Positions 15,285-24,042 of a DNA stretch of 33,798 bases are shown one piece after another. Both the position numbers and the translations under genes were made by a program. Numbering within the stretch: the first letter of the stretch is position 1; each line of letters starts with the position of its first letter. This DNA comes from a virus. The DNA lies in IMG/VR virus record IMGVR_UViG_3300025736_000096, positions 1 to 33,798 of that record; one strand, written 5' to 3'. The notes beneath the pieces were generated by a model. It was not told the DNA's origin. It worked only from the letters and a program-made list of their open reading frames with translations, and searched no databases.

Positions 15285-15539
15285 ATGGAAAATAAAATTG
15301 GGATATTTTTAAAAAGAAGAAGAGAAAGTTTAGGAATTTCTCTTAGAGAGTTAGAGAGCAAGATTGGTATATCTGATTCTTATATTTCAATTATAGAAAA
15401 TGGTAAAAAAGATTTTGTTCATCCGAATATCCTTAAGAGATTTTCAAAAATTTTAGATGTTCCATATCTATACTTAATGGAGATGTCTGGATATTTAGAA
15501 AAAAATATAACTTTAAAAGAAAGGGGAAAAGATGTCTGA
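15285..15539 (+). CDS. XRE/Cro-type helix-turn-helix regulator
   Basis: This 84-residue protein has a complete HTH_3-type fold in residues about 5-63: helix 1 IGIFLKRRRESLG, helix 2 SLRELESKIG (19-28), a turn, recognition helix SDSYISIIENGKK (30-42), then helices with PNILKRFSKILDVPYLYLMEMSGY. It should bind DNA as a dimer, but its target is unknown. It has a strong SD (AGGAGGG) and its last eight bases overlap the start of the first tail chaperone, so the two are co-translated. Lying between a terminator and the chaperone/tape-measure genes, it is placed to control this transcription unit. No lysogeny genes are nearby, so a prophage repressor role is not supported. Confidence 0.85.
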   Translation: MENKIGIFLKRRRESLGISLRELESKIGISDSYISIIENGKKDFVHPNILKRFSKILDVPYLYLMEMSGYLEKNITLKERGKDV

Positions 15540-15966
15540 TTTCATGCCAGTAGAGCATATGTTTTCTGTAGATAGTGTCGGGAAAGAAACGAAAAAACAG
15601 TATCAAGGGGATTTTATTTATAGGAGGCTAAACCTTAAACATCAAGCTGAAGCAGATAAGCTTAAAGCAAGACTTAATGGGACAAATGTCCAACAGCTTA
15701 GTAAATCAACTTTAGCTGTTCATGAAATGCTTTCTTGGCTATATTATGGAATAGCTTCTGCACCTAAATGGTGGTTTGAGAGCGCTTTTTCAGATGTTGA
15801 ATCAACTCAAATTCGTGAGAATGATGATTCTGTCATCCCTGGTTATCATTTGTATGATGCTAATATTGTAAGGGAGATTTATGATGAAGTCGCAAAATTT
15901 GAGGAATCTTTTAGAGAAAGAATGTTTGGAAAGAAAGAAAAGAAAGAAAAAGAAAACAAGTTATGA
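15532..15966 (+). CDS. Tail assembly chaperone, upstream ORF (G-like)
   Basis: This 144-residue protein lies between tube and tape measure, where long-tailed phages encode the two chaperones that coat the tape measure during tube assembly. It starts inside the HTH gene with SD AAGGGG. It has a helical pattern (YRRLNLKHQAEADKLKARLNG, LAVHEMLSWLYYGIASAPKWWFES) and a conserved-looking P-WW-F core. It ends in a K/E-rich tract (GKKEKKEKENKL) read from an AAG/AAA/GAA repeat that can be read in frame 2 as a similar lysine-rich stretch. This is the region where a +1 or -2 shift would join it to the next ORF. Confidence 0.65.
   Translation: MSDFMPVEHMFSVDSVGKETKKQYQGDFIYRRLNLKHQAEADKLKARLNGTNVQQLSKSTLAVHEMLSWLYYGIASAPKWWFESAFSDVESTQIRENDDSVIPGYHLYDANIVREIYDEVAKFEESFRERMFGKKEKKEKENKL
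15871..15883 (+). promoter_or_regulatory. Internal SD for the second chaperone ORF
   Basis: AGGGAG at 15871-15876 inside the first chaperone ORF lies four bases before ATG 15881 (seven before ATG 15884). Independent, coupled initiation of the second ORF is therefore possible, as an alternative to frameshifting. Confidence 0.45.
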
Positions 15967-16327
15967 TTCTTTGTTGGAAATAAAGAGTCAAGCAATTTCT
16001 TATATAGATTCTGAGTGGAAGGGTTCAAACACCCTTAAGGTCTTAAAAAAATGGTGGTGTTTACAGTATAATCGGCCTTTTTTAGACCCTCTTTTTAATG
16101 AATATTCGTTGGAGGAATTAATCCTTGAATTTTTTATTGTAACCTTGTCTGAAAGTCCAGAACAAATTAAACTTATTAAGGCGGAGATTTCTGGTCAAGC
16201 TATTAATGATGAAAAATGGTTAGATGAAATGGTATTAGAGACAGAATCAAAAATAGGTGATAATATAGATATTAAAGAATTGCAGGAAGGAATTGAAGAA
16301 AGTTTTGAGGTAAATGATGGTAACTAG
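15881..16327 (+). CDS. Tail assembly chaperone, downstream ORF (T-like)
   Basis: The 148-residue frame overlaps the first chaperone ORF by 86 bases in the +1 (equivalently -2) frame. The meaningful part starts at about residue 26 (TSYDSLLEIKSQAISYIDSEWKG), with a W-W-LQYNRPFLDPLFNEYSLEELILEFFIV core and an acidic C-terminus. The residues before it are a by-product of the shared lysine-rich tract, which suggests that the C-terminal domain is meant to be attached to the first ORF by frameshift. An SD-led start at 15881 is also present. The layout G/GT plus tape measure is classical. The frame ends inside the tape-measure start (ATGATGGTAACTAG). Confidence 0.6.
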   Translation: MMKSQNLRNLLEKECLERKKRKKKKTSYDSLLEIKSQAISYIDSEWKGSNTLKVLKKWWCLQYNRPFLDPLFNEYSLEELILEFFIVTLSESPEQIKLIKAEISGQAINDEKWLDEMVLETESKIGDNIDIKELQEGIEESFEVNDGN

Positions 16328-18227
16328 TATAAGAATGAGGTTAGATTTAGCAGAGTTTGATAGAGACATTAGATCTGCTCAAGATAAAATTCAAGAACTT
16401 TCTCGTTATGGCTCTGAGCTTTCTAAAAGAAAAGTTTCTTCTCCTGAAGAGCTTTCTGCTAAAAGATATGAAAAAAAAGAGGTAACTAAGTCTATATCTT
16501 TAGAGCGTAAATTTGCAGATGAAATGGTTAGGTCTAGGAAAACTATTGCGGAAGCAGATGATGAAGTTTTTGGAGAGAAAGCCTTATCAAAGTTAAGTAA
16601 GTTTCGACAAGGATTTGAATCTACTTTTGGCCCTTCAATAATTTCTAAAATGTTTACTAAGCTTGGAATGGGTGGAGCAGGTGGTGGCTTTTCTGGTGTT
16701 GCTAGTTTAGGTGCTGCAGGAATTGGTGGGGCAATGGCTGGGGGAGTCCTTACTGCTGCAATGATCAGAGGGGCAATGGGAGTCTCTACTTTTGCTGGCC
16801 AGTCAGGATTGAGATTAAGAGCTAGAGGTTTGGGGGTTTCTCCTGATGAGTTTCAAAATGTAGGTCTTGGTTTAGGTTATGGACCTAGTGCTTCTCTTGA
16901 GCAAGCTTCTGCTTTGGCTATGGCAGGTGGAAACATCTCTCCTTCTTTATTGGAAAAAGCTCAAGGATTTGGGAGAACTTATGGGATGGATCCATCTGAA
17001 TTGGGAGGTATTTTAGGAGTTGTGAGAAGAGGAGGAGCAACAGGTACAGAGCAAGAGAGAAGGTTTTCTGCTATTTTGTCTGATGCGATTGCTTCTAAGC
17101 TTGAAGATTCTCGTTTAGGTGAGTTTTTAGCCACAACTGCTTCTTCTGTTGAGTCGCTTCAAGAAAGAGGTGGAGTAATTGACTCTTCAAAATTTGCTCT
17201 TGCTCTTGCGGCTACAATGACATCTTCTGGAATTTTTTCAGATCCTACTAGAGCCGCAAAATATATTGGGTCAATGGATGCAACAATTCGTTCTGGAGCA
17301 GGATTCCAGACAGGATTTTATAGACAGGCTTTTGGAAAATTGATGCCTGGTTCTGGTCCGTTAGCTCAATACTTACAGATGACAGGTTCTGGTTTGTTTA
17401 AAACAGATATGTCTCAATATGAAGGAGTTCTTAGGCCAGACGAAATGTCTTATTATAAAAGTAGACAGGCTGGTTTAGGTTTTGGAGCGACCACTAAAGA
17501 GATTTCTAGTCGTTTTAACCAATTAACTGCTGGAAAATCTTTTGAAACCCAAGAATTAATTGCGAGACAGCTTACTAATCTTCCTGGAATGGAGGGTTTG
17601 GCTCTTTTTAGAAGACTTGAGACGGGACAAATTAGTTCTGAGGATTTTCTGAAGGCTGTTAAAGATGCTAGTATTTCTTCTGAAGAAAAATTAGCTGGAA
17701 TAAGGTTTTCCACTGAAGGGACTTTTGAACAATTAAAAGCTTTAAATGAGTCTCAGTTGGTAACATCTGGTGGAGTTTTATTGGAAGCTTTGCTCCCTAT
17801 TTCTTCAGCTTTACTTGGTTTAGAGAGAGGATTGATGAAGTCTCCTGGGTTAAGAATTCTTGGAAAAATTCTTGGTTTTTCAGGGAAAAATTCTGGTTCA
17901 GATATTTTAGGAGATACGGGAGAAACTTTAGGGTATTGGGCAGGTGGTGGAGGGGCAGAACAGTCTCTTTCTGCTTATATGAAATCTTTTGGTTCAGGAG
18001 GATATTCTTCAAAAGGTCTTAAAGAGGGAATGGGTGAATTTTCTAAAGTTCCAGCATCTATTACTATTGTTGGTTCTATAGAAAAGTTAATTAAGGCGTT
18101 AAACAATGTTTCTGAAAAAGTAGAGAAAAATATTGAGAAAACTAAAGAAAATGAAGCAAAAGATAATAGAGCAAAAGATAATAGAGCACTTACCCCGTTA
18201 GAACTTGGGGCATTGCCAGGGTTTTAA
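16314..18227 (+). CDS. Tape measure protein
   Basis: This 637-residue protein follows the chaperone pair and precedes the hub. Residues 1-75 are helical and charged (LAEFDRDIRSAQDKIQELSRYGSEL). Residues about 125-165 form a Gly/Ala-rich hydrophobic segment (GVASLGAAGIGGAMAGGVLTAAMIRGAMG) typical of the membrane-active part of tape measures. The rest is Ser/Gly/Ala-rich helix without Cys, and the C-terminus is K/E/N-rich. At 0.15 nm per residue it predicts a tail of about 95 nm, short to medium for a myovirus. No peptidase or lysozyme domain is recognised. ATG 16314 and ATG 16317 are both possible; GAGG at 16307-16310 is better spaced for the second. Confidence 0.75.
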   Translation: MMVTSIRMRLDLAEFDRDIRSAQDKIQELSRYGSELSKRKVSSPEELSAKRYEKKEVTKSISLERKFADEMVRSRKTIAEADDEVFGEKALSKLSKFRQGFESTFGPSIISKMFTKLGMGGAGGGFSGVASLGAAGIGGAMAGGVLTAAMIRGAMGVSTFAGQSGLRLRARGLGVSPDEFQNVGLGLGYGPSASLEQASALAMAGGNISPSLLEKAQGFGRTYGMDPSELGGILGVVRRGGATGTEQERRFSAILSDAIASKLEDSRLGEFLATTASSVESLQERGGVIDSSKFALALAATMTSSGIFSDPTRAAKYIGSMDATIRSGAGFQTGFYRQAFGKLMPGSGPLAQYLQMTGSGLFKTDMSQYEGVLRPDEMSYYKSRQAGLGFGATTKEISSRFNQLTAGKSFETQELIARQLTNLPGMEGLALFRRLETGQISSEDFLKAVKDASISSEEKLAGIRFSTEGTFEQLKALNESQLVTSGGVLLEALLPISSALLGLERGLMKSPGLRILGKILGFSGKNSGSDILGDTGETLGYWAGGGGAEQSLSAYMKSFGSGGYSSKGLKEGMGEFSKVPASITIVGSIEKLIKALNNVSEKVEKNIEKTKENEAKDNRAKDNRALTPLELGALPGF

Positions 18228-18230
18228 TTT

Positions 18231-20402
18231 ATGAAAGAAAAATCAATAGTATCGAGATGTTCTTGCACAGTTTATCCTTTTGTTTATAGGAATATGACAA
18301 GAGAGGGGAATATTCCTGAAAAATTGATGACGATTCCTTCTCCAAATCAGTCTTCTTACTTTGGTGGTGTAGATTTTATTGGGGGAGAAACTTCAGCAAA
18401 TCCTATAACTGGGGAACGGTATTTTGAGGAAAGTATAAGTAGATACCATCCTTCTTTTTGTCATAAATATGATCTTGTAAGTCCTAGTTGTAGGACTCCA
18501 GAAGAAATAGCAGAATTAAATTCTAAAGAATCTCAGCAATATTTTGATGATCCAGACATAAGAATGATTCCAGATGAAACAAACCCTTTTTTATCTACTG
18601 GAGTTGTAGATCTTAAAGGAATTATTGGATTTAATTATTCTAAGAATTTAAAATCTCCTGCTGGAAAGTTTACTATAACAACTTTGGCGGATAAAGATTA
18701 TCTTAGATTAATTGCTCCAGGAGATTGGTTAATTTTTAATTTTCATCAAAATAATACATCAGTTTTCCATCATAGAAGATTCATTGGGAATATAGATAGA
18801 GTCGCTAAAAATTTCCAAATAACGGATGATGGGAAGCAACAAGAAACTTTTACAATTTATGGTTCTGATTTTGGAAAAGTTTTTGAAACTTTTAAACTTT
18901 ATATAAATCCATATGATCCTACTGGTGTAGTCCAACAAGCAGTGTTAACTGAATTAGGGATGAATGCTTTGAGTGGTAGTGCAGCTCATTTGGTTGCTAC
19001 GTTGTTGGCAATTCTTTATCGAAATCCAAGCCAAGGAACTTATTCGGGAATGAATTCTATAAATCAGTTTTTACTTCCTTCAGCTCTCACTAATGAATTG
19101 CTTAAGGGTGCTCAAAATGAGCCAGATCCTGCTTATAATCTTTTAGGTCAAGAGCCAGCTATTTTTCAACAAAATACAGGAATTCCTAATCTTCTTGATG
19201 GAGATAGAGTCTCTGATGTTTTAGTTTTGCAATTAGAAAAAGATATTCCTGGTTTAAAAACTAACTCTGGAGAGGGGCTTGTTGGTGAAGATGCAATTGT
19301 TACTGCTTGGGATTTGTTAAAAAGTAACTCAAATGCTCCAGTTATTAATGAATTATTTTTAGAAACAGACAACTATAGTGGAAGACCTATTTTATATTTA
19401 AGGCCTGTTCCTTTTTCTAGAAAAAAGTCCCCTTATATAGATAGAGTTTCAACTTCAGGGTTTAGAGATTTACTTTATAAATATGCTTTTAAGACTCTAT
19501 CTGCAGTAAAAATTATTACAGCAGATATTCTAAAATCTGACTTAGGAGTTTCAGATGCTGAGAGGTTTAATTATTTTTTAGTTTCCTCTACTTTTGCGGA
19601 TGGGCTAAGTAAGGCTTCAAAAGTCTTAGTCTCTACCAAAGAAGGATTTCCTTTATTTGACAAATACTCTATTGCAGCCCATGGTTTTAGAATTTTTAGA
19701 CCACAAACCTTGTTCTACCCTTCAGGTGTTAAACTGACTAGCAGTTTAACCACTAGGACTGTTTCTAATAGTCAAGATTCTAGTAATGCTGTGAAGCGAA
19801 ATGCAGTTATTCAAAATTCTCAAGACTATTTTAAACAGGCAGATGCTAAGATAGCTGAACTTCAAGCACAATTGGATTCTGGGGTTTTTCCTCAAGGAAG
19901 GACTCGTGAAAGTACTAAAATAAATATGCAAACTTTGATAGACAATAAGAATAGTCTTATTGAGAAATCTAGAGAAGGTGATGATAGTGATTCAACTCCT
20001 CCATTCAATACAGAGGTTGGAGACTATTCAAGTCCTTGGAGTCAAATAAATAAAATTATTAAGTCTGGAGAATGCCTTGAAGATCTAATTTTTGATTGGA
20101 ATCTTCTTTGTTATGAGAATAATGTAAATAATCCATTTTTTGAGAATGGAACGATAACAATTGTTGGAAATCCTCATGTTAGGGTTGGGAAAAGGTTAAT
20201 AATTAATTCTGAGTCAGAAAATGAAAAACAATACTATATTGAAGGATATGAGGATAGTTGGTCTTACCCTGGAGAAATTTGGATACAAACTTTAACAGTT
20301 ACTCGTGGTCAAGATGCTAACGAGAGGCCTTTGCATATTTCTCAGAGAAGAGGGAATATTTTTAATGTTTCTAAAACTGTTTTTAAAGGAATAAGAAGAT
20401 GA
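18231..20402 (+). CDS. Baseplate hub protein (gp27/late-control-D-like)
   Basis: This 723-residue protein lies between tape measure and spike. The region around residues 130-220 (VVDLKGIIGFNYSKNLKSPAGKFTITT..., LIAPGDWLIFNF, RFIGNIDRVAKNFQ, GSDFGKVFETFKLYINP) is the phage hub pattern: a cyclic ring domain describing a defined point and its offset. The C-terminus (NPHVRVGKRLIINSESENEKQYYIEGYEDSWSYPGEIWIQTLTVTRGQ) is a strong match to the closing module of hub proteins (G-RL...YYIEG-...W-T-LTVTRG). It forms the trimeric platform between tube and spike. AGGG in the end of the previous gene serves as SD. Its stop overlaps the spike start as ATGA. Confidence 0.8.
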   Translation: MKEKSIVSRCSCTVYPFVYRNMTREGNIPEKLMTIPSPNQSSYFGGVDFIGGETSANPITGERYFEESISRYHPSFCHKYDLVSPSCRTPEEIAELNSKESQQYFDDPDIRMIPDETNPFLSTGVVDLKGIIGFNYSKNLKSPAGKFTITTLADKDYLRLIAPGDWLIFNFHQNNTSVFHHRRFIGNIDRVAKNFQITDDGKQQETFTIYGSDFGKVFETFKLYINPYDPTGVVQQAVLTELGMNALSGSAAHLVATLLAILYRNPSQGTYSGMNSINQFLLPSALTNELLKGAQNEPDPAYNLLGQEPAIFQQNTGIPNLLDGDRVSDVLVLQLEKDIPGLKTNSGEGLVGEDAIVTAWDLLKSNSNAPVINELFLETDNYSGRPILYLRPVPFSRKKSPYIDRVSTSGFRDLLYKYAFKTLSAVKIITADILKSDLGVSDAERFNYFLVSSTFADGLSKASKVLVSTKEGFPLFDKYSIAAHGFRIFRPQTLFYPSGVKLTSSLTTRTVSNSQDSSNAVKRNAVIQNSQDYFKQADAKIAELQAQLDSGVFPQGRTRESTKINMQTLIDNKNSLIEKSREGDDSDSTPPFNTEVGDYSSPWSQINKIIKSGECLEDLIFDWNLLCYENNVNNPFFENGTITIVGNPHVRVGKRLIINSESENEKQYYIEGYEDSWSYPGEIWIQTLTVTRGQDANERPLHISQRRGNIFNVSKTVFKGIRR

Positions 20403-21370
20403 GATTATGGCATGGCGGAATCGTAAATAGTTCAATTCCAATTTCTTCTAAGACAAATCTTGGAAAAAATGTCGGAGGGACAACTTCTATTTGTTTAGCT
20501 CAGATAAGGGAGGTAGTTTATTCTGATGATGACAATAATATTTTAGGAGAGTCTGGAAATAAACAAGTTATGTATAATTGTGAAGTTATCGGTGGTCCAG
20601 ATGCAGGTAGACTTTTTTATAGTTGCGTTATGGCTAGGCCATATGCTGGTAGCACTAATTTCCAAGAAACTGTCTTAACTCCGAATACTGATAAAGAAAA
20701 TCAGCAAAATTCTAAGGGGGCAAGAAAGCTTCCATCTCAAAATAGTGGAGATTTGGTTATTGTCGCGAGATTGTTTGGATATTCTAATTTTCCTGTGATT
20801 ATTGGTTCTCTTCCAAGTTATAAAGTCCCTACTGCTGCAAAGAAATCAGATGGGGTGAGGCAGTTTTCAGTAACTAATGGGATTGTTGAAAAAGTTACAG
20901 CTCAAGGTAATAAAATTATTAGGACTGCAGGGAGTGCTGTTGATAGTGTTAAGGGGGTAATGGATATTTCTTTCAAAGTTCCTTCTTTATCTGAAGTAGT
21001 AGCTCAGTTAAGGGAAGAAGCTGAAGAGATGTTAGGTTGTACTGGTTTCTCTCTTACTCCTGGTGGTGCTATAAGTCTTTCTAATAAAATAGGGAATAAA
21101 ATAGGTATTGACCGAATGGGTCAACTTGGATTAAAATCTCCTTTGGGTGGCATTAAGATGTTGACTGGTGGCATTACAAAGATGCAAAGTACAGTTACAG
21201 ATATTAAGTCAACAGCTGCTATGAATATAAAATCTACCTTAACTTCTATTGGTCAAGGAGGAGTCCCAGCTGCAAGAATAAGTGATATGTCTTTGGGAAC
21301 AGATTCAAATGGGATGCCTGTAGTCAGTAGAGTAATGTCAGGAAGTTTTATTAGCTTGGTGGGAAGCTGA
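20399..21370 (+). CDS. Baseplate spike protein (gp5/gpV-like)
   Basis: This 323-residue protein starts at an ATGA overlap with the hub. The OB-fold part includes CLAQIREVVYSDDD, YNCEVIGGPDAGRLFYSCVMARPYAG and GDLVIVARLFGYSNFPVIIGSL (about 117-138), the standard strands of gpV/gp5-type spikes. Residues about 234-300 (IGIDRMGQLGLKSPLGGIKMLTGGITKMQSTVTDIKSTAAMNIKST) have the short repeated I/L-x-x pattern of a triple-stranded beta-helix needle. No lysozyme domain is inserted, unlike T4 gp5. PAAR occurs as a plain string near residue 290 but not as a PAAR domain. Confidence 0.75.
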   Translation: MRLWHGGIVNSSIPISSKTNLGKNVGGTTSICLAQIREVVYSDDDNNILGESGNKQVMYNCEVIGGPDAGRLFYSCVMARPYAGSTNFQETVLTPNTDKENQQNSKGARKLPSQNSGDLVIVARLFGYSNFPVIIGSLPSYKVPTAAKKSDGVRQFSVTNGIVEKVTAQGNKIIRTAGSAVDSVKGVMDISFKVPSLSEVVAQLREEAEEMLGCTGFSLTPGGAISLSNKIGNKIGIDRMGQLGLKSPLGGIKMLTGGITKMQSTVTDIKSTAAMNIKSTLTSIGQGGVPAARISDMSLGTDSNGMPVVSRVMSGSFISLVGS

Positions 21371-21378
21371 CCTAACAT

Positions 21379-22143
21379 ATGAAAAACATTGAAAAAATTA
21401 AAAATTATAAAAAAGAGTGGTATAAAAAGAATAAAGATCGGATTAGTTTATTTATAAAAGAAGACCGAAAAAAAAATCCAGAAAAGTATAAAAAATATAA
21501 AAAACAAGAATATTTAAAAAATAAAAAAGAGATTTTATGTAGAAATAAAGAATATCGCTTAAGTCATAAAGAGAAGATAAAGGAGTATTCTCAGGAATAT
21601 CGTCTAAAAAAGTTAGATATCTTAAGGAAGCAGCAAAAAAAATGGAGATTAGAGAATAGGGAAGAGTTAAAGAGTAAAAAAAAGAAATATTATTTAGATA
21701 ATAGGGAAAACCTTTTAAAAGGAGGCAAGAGGTATAAACTTAAAAATAAAGAATGGAATAAAGAGTATAATGAAAATTATAGAAAGAAAAACAAAGATTC
21801 TTTAAATAAAAAAAGAAAAGATAGAGAGAAATTTGACCTTTTTTTTAAAATTTCTTGTCAATTAAGAAAAAGATTTTGGATGGCTTTAAAAAAAGGCTAC
21901 AAGTCTGGTTCTGCAGTAAGAGATTTAGGTTGTTCTATAGAAGAGTTTAAAAAATATATAGAGCTTAAGTTTCAAGAAGGAACGAGTTGGGAGAATTGGG
22001 GATATAGAGGATGGCATCTAGATCATATAATTCCTTTAGCCAATTTTAACCTTTCTAATAGAAATGAGCTTTTGAAGGCGGTAAATTATACAAATCTTCA
22101 GCCCCTATGGGCTATAGATAATTTAAGAAAAAATAAATATTGA
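21379..22143 (+). CDS. Free-standing HNH endonuclease (homing-type)
   Basis: This 254-residue protein has a long lysine-rich N-terminal half (about 1-150) built of loosely repeated NK-E-Y-K-N units and likely helical DNA-binding repeats. The C-terminal HNH nuclease has W212-H-L-D215-H216-IIPL, then N236-Y-TN239-LQPLW and N248, the full His-Asn-His type core of this phage family apart from Asn236 where many members have His. It should nick or cut DNA at a site near its insertion and spread by homing. It lies between spike and a baseplate gene, neither of which is broken, and lacks a good SD, so expression is probably low or coupled. The lysine/AAA-rich codon use differs from the neighbouring virion genes, as expected for an invader. 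Confidence 0.85.
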   Translation: MKNIEKIKNYKKEWYKKNKDRISLFIKEDRKKNPEKYKKYKKQEYLKNKKEILCRNKEYRLSHKEKIKEYSQEYRLKKLDILRKQQKKWRLENREELKSKKKKYYLDNRENLLKGGKRYKLKNKEWNKEYNENYRKKNKDSLNKKRKDREKFDLFFKISCQLRKRFWMALKKGYKSGSAVRDLGCSIEEFKKYIELKFQEGTSWENWGYRGWHLDHIIPLANFNLSNRNELLKAVNYTNLQPLWAIDNLRKNKY

Positions 22144-22155
22144 GGGAGTTAGAAT

Positions 22156-23985
22156 ATGGCGATATTAGACGTTACAGCTAGAAAAACAATAAGCCGTAGA
22201 CTTTGTAAATTACCTACTGAAAAGGGCATTTTTACAACTACCAGTTCTAATTTAAATGATACCCTTCAGGCTTATTCTGAAGTTGACTCTTCAAATGATT
22301 TGTTTTTAGTAGATTGGGTTGGAAGTTCAGATGCTTATTTGGGAGAAAGAAGGTCTTTGGCAGGATTAGAATTTGAAACTTTTACAGTTCTTGAGGCAGA
22401 AAATGAGTATGTTGTCCCTTTGACTGGAGGAGGAAATAGCAAATTTTTTCCATTTAATTCTGGACTGGTTCCTGCTCTTTCAAATAATTATTTCCTTAAT
22501 CCTCAAATAAATAGATACACTGATGGGTTATCTTCTGGAGCTTTTTCTCCATATGAAGAGCGAATAGCTTTAGACTATCAACAGATGTTGATTATTTTAA
22601 TTAATGGGGTAACTGGTGGAATTAATACAGCATTGTCTGCTCCCTTTAACTCTGGAGACATAGTTTTAAATGTAGTTGATGGATCTGGGACATCTGATGG
22701 TACTTGTGTTATTGTCTCTGGGAATGATGGAGGTGGAATTCCTGTTAATTCTCAGTACCTTTTTTATATAGAGTCTGGTGGAGGTACGAATACTCTAACT
22801 GGGCACATTGTCTGTGGGGGAACTTCTACCATTATTGTTGTTGGATCAACTATTGCAGTTGGTGGAGGAGTCATTTGGGCAGATCATCCTGATAGAGATG
22901 ACTTGGCGGCTTCATTGACTTTTCCTAATGTTGCTCAAGGAATTTCCTCCTATGGGGTTATCTCTTGGGGAATTTGCCTAACTGATGAATTAGTAGATTT
23001 AGGATTAAATATTGACACAAGAATTACCCAACAAGCTTTAATAACTGCTGCTATTGCTGTAAATATTCCAGCTATTCAGGCAGGGATAACTGCATGGACA
23101 GCTTTCCCTCTTTCTGATGTAGGTGGAAATAGTCGATTTAACGATGTTGCTCTCTTGCCATTTCAAATTGAAGTTGACGATAGAGTTATTCAAATTGCAG
23201 GAAGGCTTGGGGAAATTGTTACAGCTGTTGGATCTGTTACAGATGGAGGAGATGGGACATATATAACAGTAGATGGAGCTTTTGCTTTTCGGTATCAGTG
23301 GTTAGATAGACGGATCAATAAAGGTTATGGATCTTTGGCTTCTCAAGATGGAGCTGATAAAACAAAAAAGATAATAGATCAGCAAAATTTAAATGCCCAA
23401 AGCATGGAACAAAACTATAAGGACGCAATGGTTGCCACTCTTTTTGTAGAGAATCCAGAGGATTTCTTTTCAGATATGGAAGGTTTTTCTAGTGCTTTAG
23501 TGGCTTCTCAAGATTTAAGAGTTATTACTGTCATCTCTATTCCTTCAGCTCAAACATTGTATCCAAATGTTGTAACAGAAGTTCCTGCGATTTCTGCATC
23601 ACTACTTCAAGCTGTTTCTGGGGCAACTGCTATAATAAGTAAAATCAATATCAATAATAATAATATCGTTTCTTTTTATGTCTCGGATATTGTTGGTACA
23701 TTTGATTCTACTAACTTGGTTACTGGAGTAAACTTAGACAAAACAACTTTTTCTTTTGTTCCAGCTAATACTTTCCCTTCTCTTTATCAATTTGAGAGAG
23801 GAGACGATGTCTTTGTTATTGATGATAGTCTGGGGAATGCAGAACTTCCTTCTGTAGGGACTCCTGGGAGAATTTTACATTTAGATTTTGATAATAATCA
23901 AATTTATTTAGATTTTGAAGTTCCTGCGACATATACTCCTGAGAATTTAGTAAGAATTTATAAATGCTTAATTGCATATGTTTGA
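22156..23985 (+). CDS. Tail/baseplate structural protein of unknown function
   Basis: This 609-residue protein has SD GGGAG nine bases upstream. The sequence is strand-rich and glycine-rich over residues 40-260 (GGITALS.., GSGTSDGTCVIVSGNDGGGIP, YLFYIESGGGTNTLTGHIVCGGT) with more helix at 275-320 and 400-470. A stretch LDYQQMLIILINGVTGGINT could be a short hydrophobic helix but is not a convincing membrane segment. A C-terminal beta domain ends in FQFERGDDVFVIDDSLG-type strands. I do not recognise a family. Position between the spike and the gp25-like gene suggests a baseplate wedge or tail-tip component. It is followed by the largest gap of the tail region (61 bases). Confidence 0.6.
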   Translation: MAILDVTARKTISRRLCKLPTEKGIFTTTSSNLNDTLQAYSEVDSSNDLFLVDWVGSSDAYLGERRSLAGLEFETFTVLEAENEYVVPLTGGGNSKFFPFNSGLVPALSNNYFLNPQINRYTDGLSSGAFSPYEERIALDYQQMLIILINGVTGGINTALSAPFNSGDIVLNVVDGSGTSDGTCVIVSGNDGGGIPVNSQYLFYIESGGGTNTLTGHIVCGGTSTIIVVGSTIAVGGGVIWADHPDRDDLAASLTFPNVAQGISSYGVISWGICLTDELVDLGLNIDTRITQQALITAAIAVNIPAIQAGITAWTAFPLSDVGGNSRFNDVALLPFQIEVDDRVIQIAGRLGEIVTAVGSVTDGGDGTYITVDGAFAFRYQWLDRRINKGYGSLASQDGADKTKKIIDQQNLNAQSMEQNYKDAMVATLFVENPEDFFSDMEGFSSALVASQDLRVITVISIPSAQTLYPNVVTEVPAISASLLQAVSGATAIISKININNNNIVSFYVSDIVGTFDSTNLVTGVNLDKTTFSFVPANTFPSLYQFERGDDVFVIDDSLGNAELPSVGTPGRILHLDFDNNQIYLDFEVPATYTPENLVRIYKCLIAYV

Positions 23986-24028
23986 CGCTTATAAGGTAAG
24001 CAATAAAAATAGTAACTTTATTTCAATA

Positions 24029-24042
24029 AGATGATAAAATAA
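24029..24042 (+). promoter_or_regulatory. Candidate promoter before the LysM/gp25-like gene
   Basis: In the 61-base gap 23986-24046, TGATAAAATAAC (24032-24043) forms an extended -10-like element, close to TGCTAAAATAAA at 5784-5795. It is very near the start codon, so the transcript leader would be only a few bases, matching the absence of a good SD. Weak call. Confidence 0.25.

Noticed and set aside
15285-15539. Prophage-type repressor
   Set aside because: The HTH protein is only 84 residues, has no peptidase/oligomerisation domain and lies in a tail operon with no integrase or divergent promoter.
21247-21300. PAAR-like string at the end of the spike protein
   Set aside because: Only the four letters match; the surrounding PAAR-domain pattern and metal-site residues are missing, and the segment belongs to the repeated needle.
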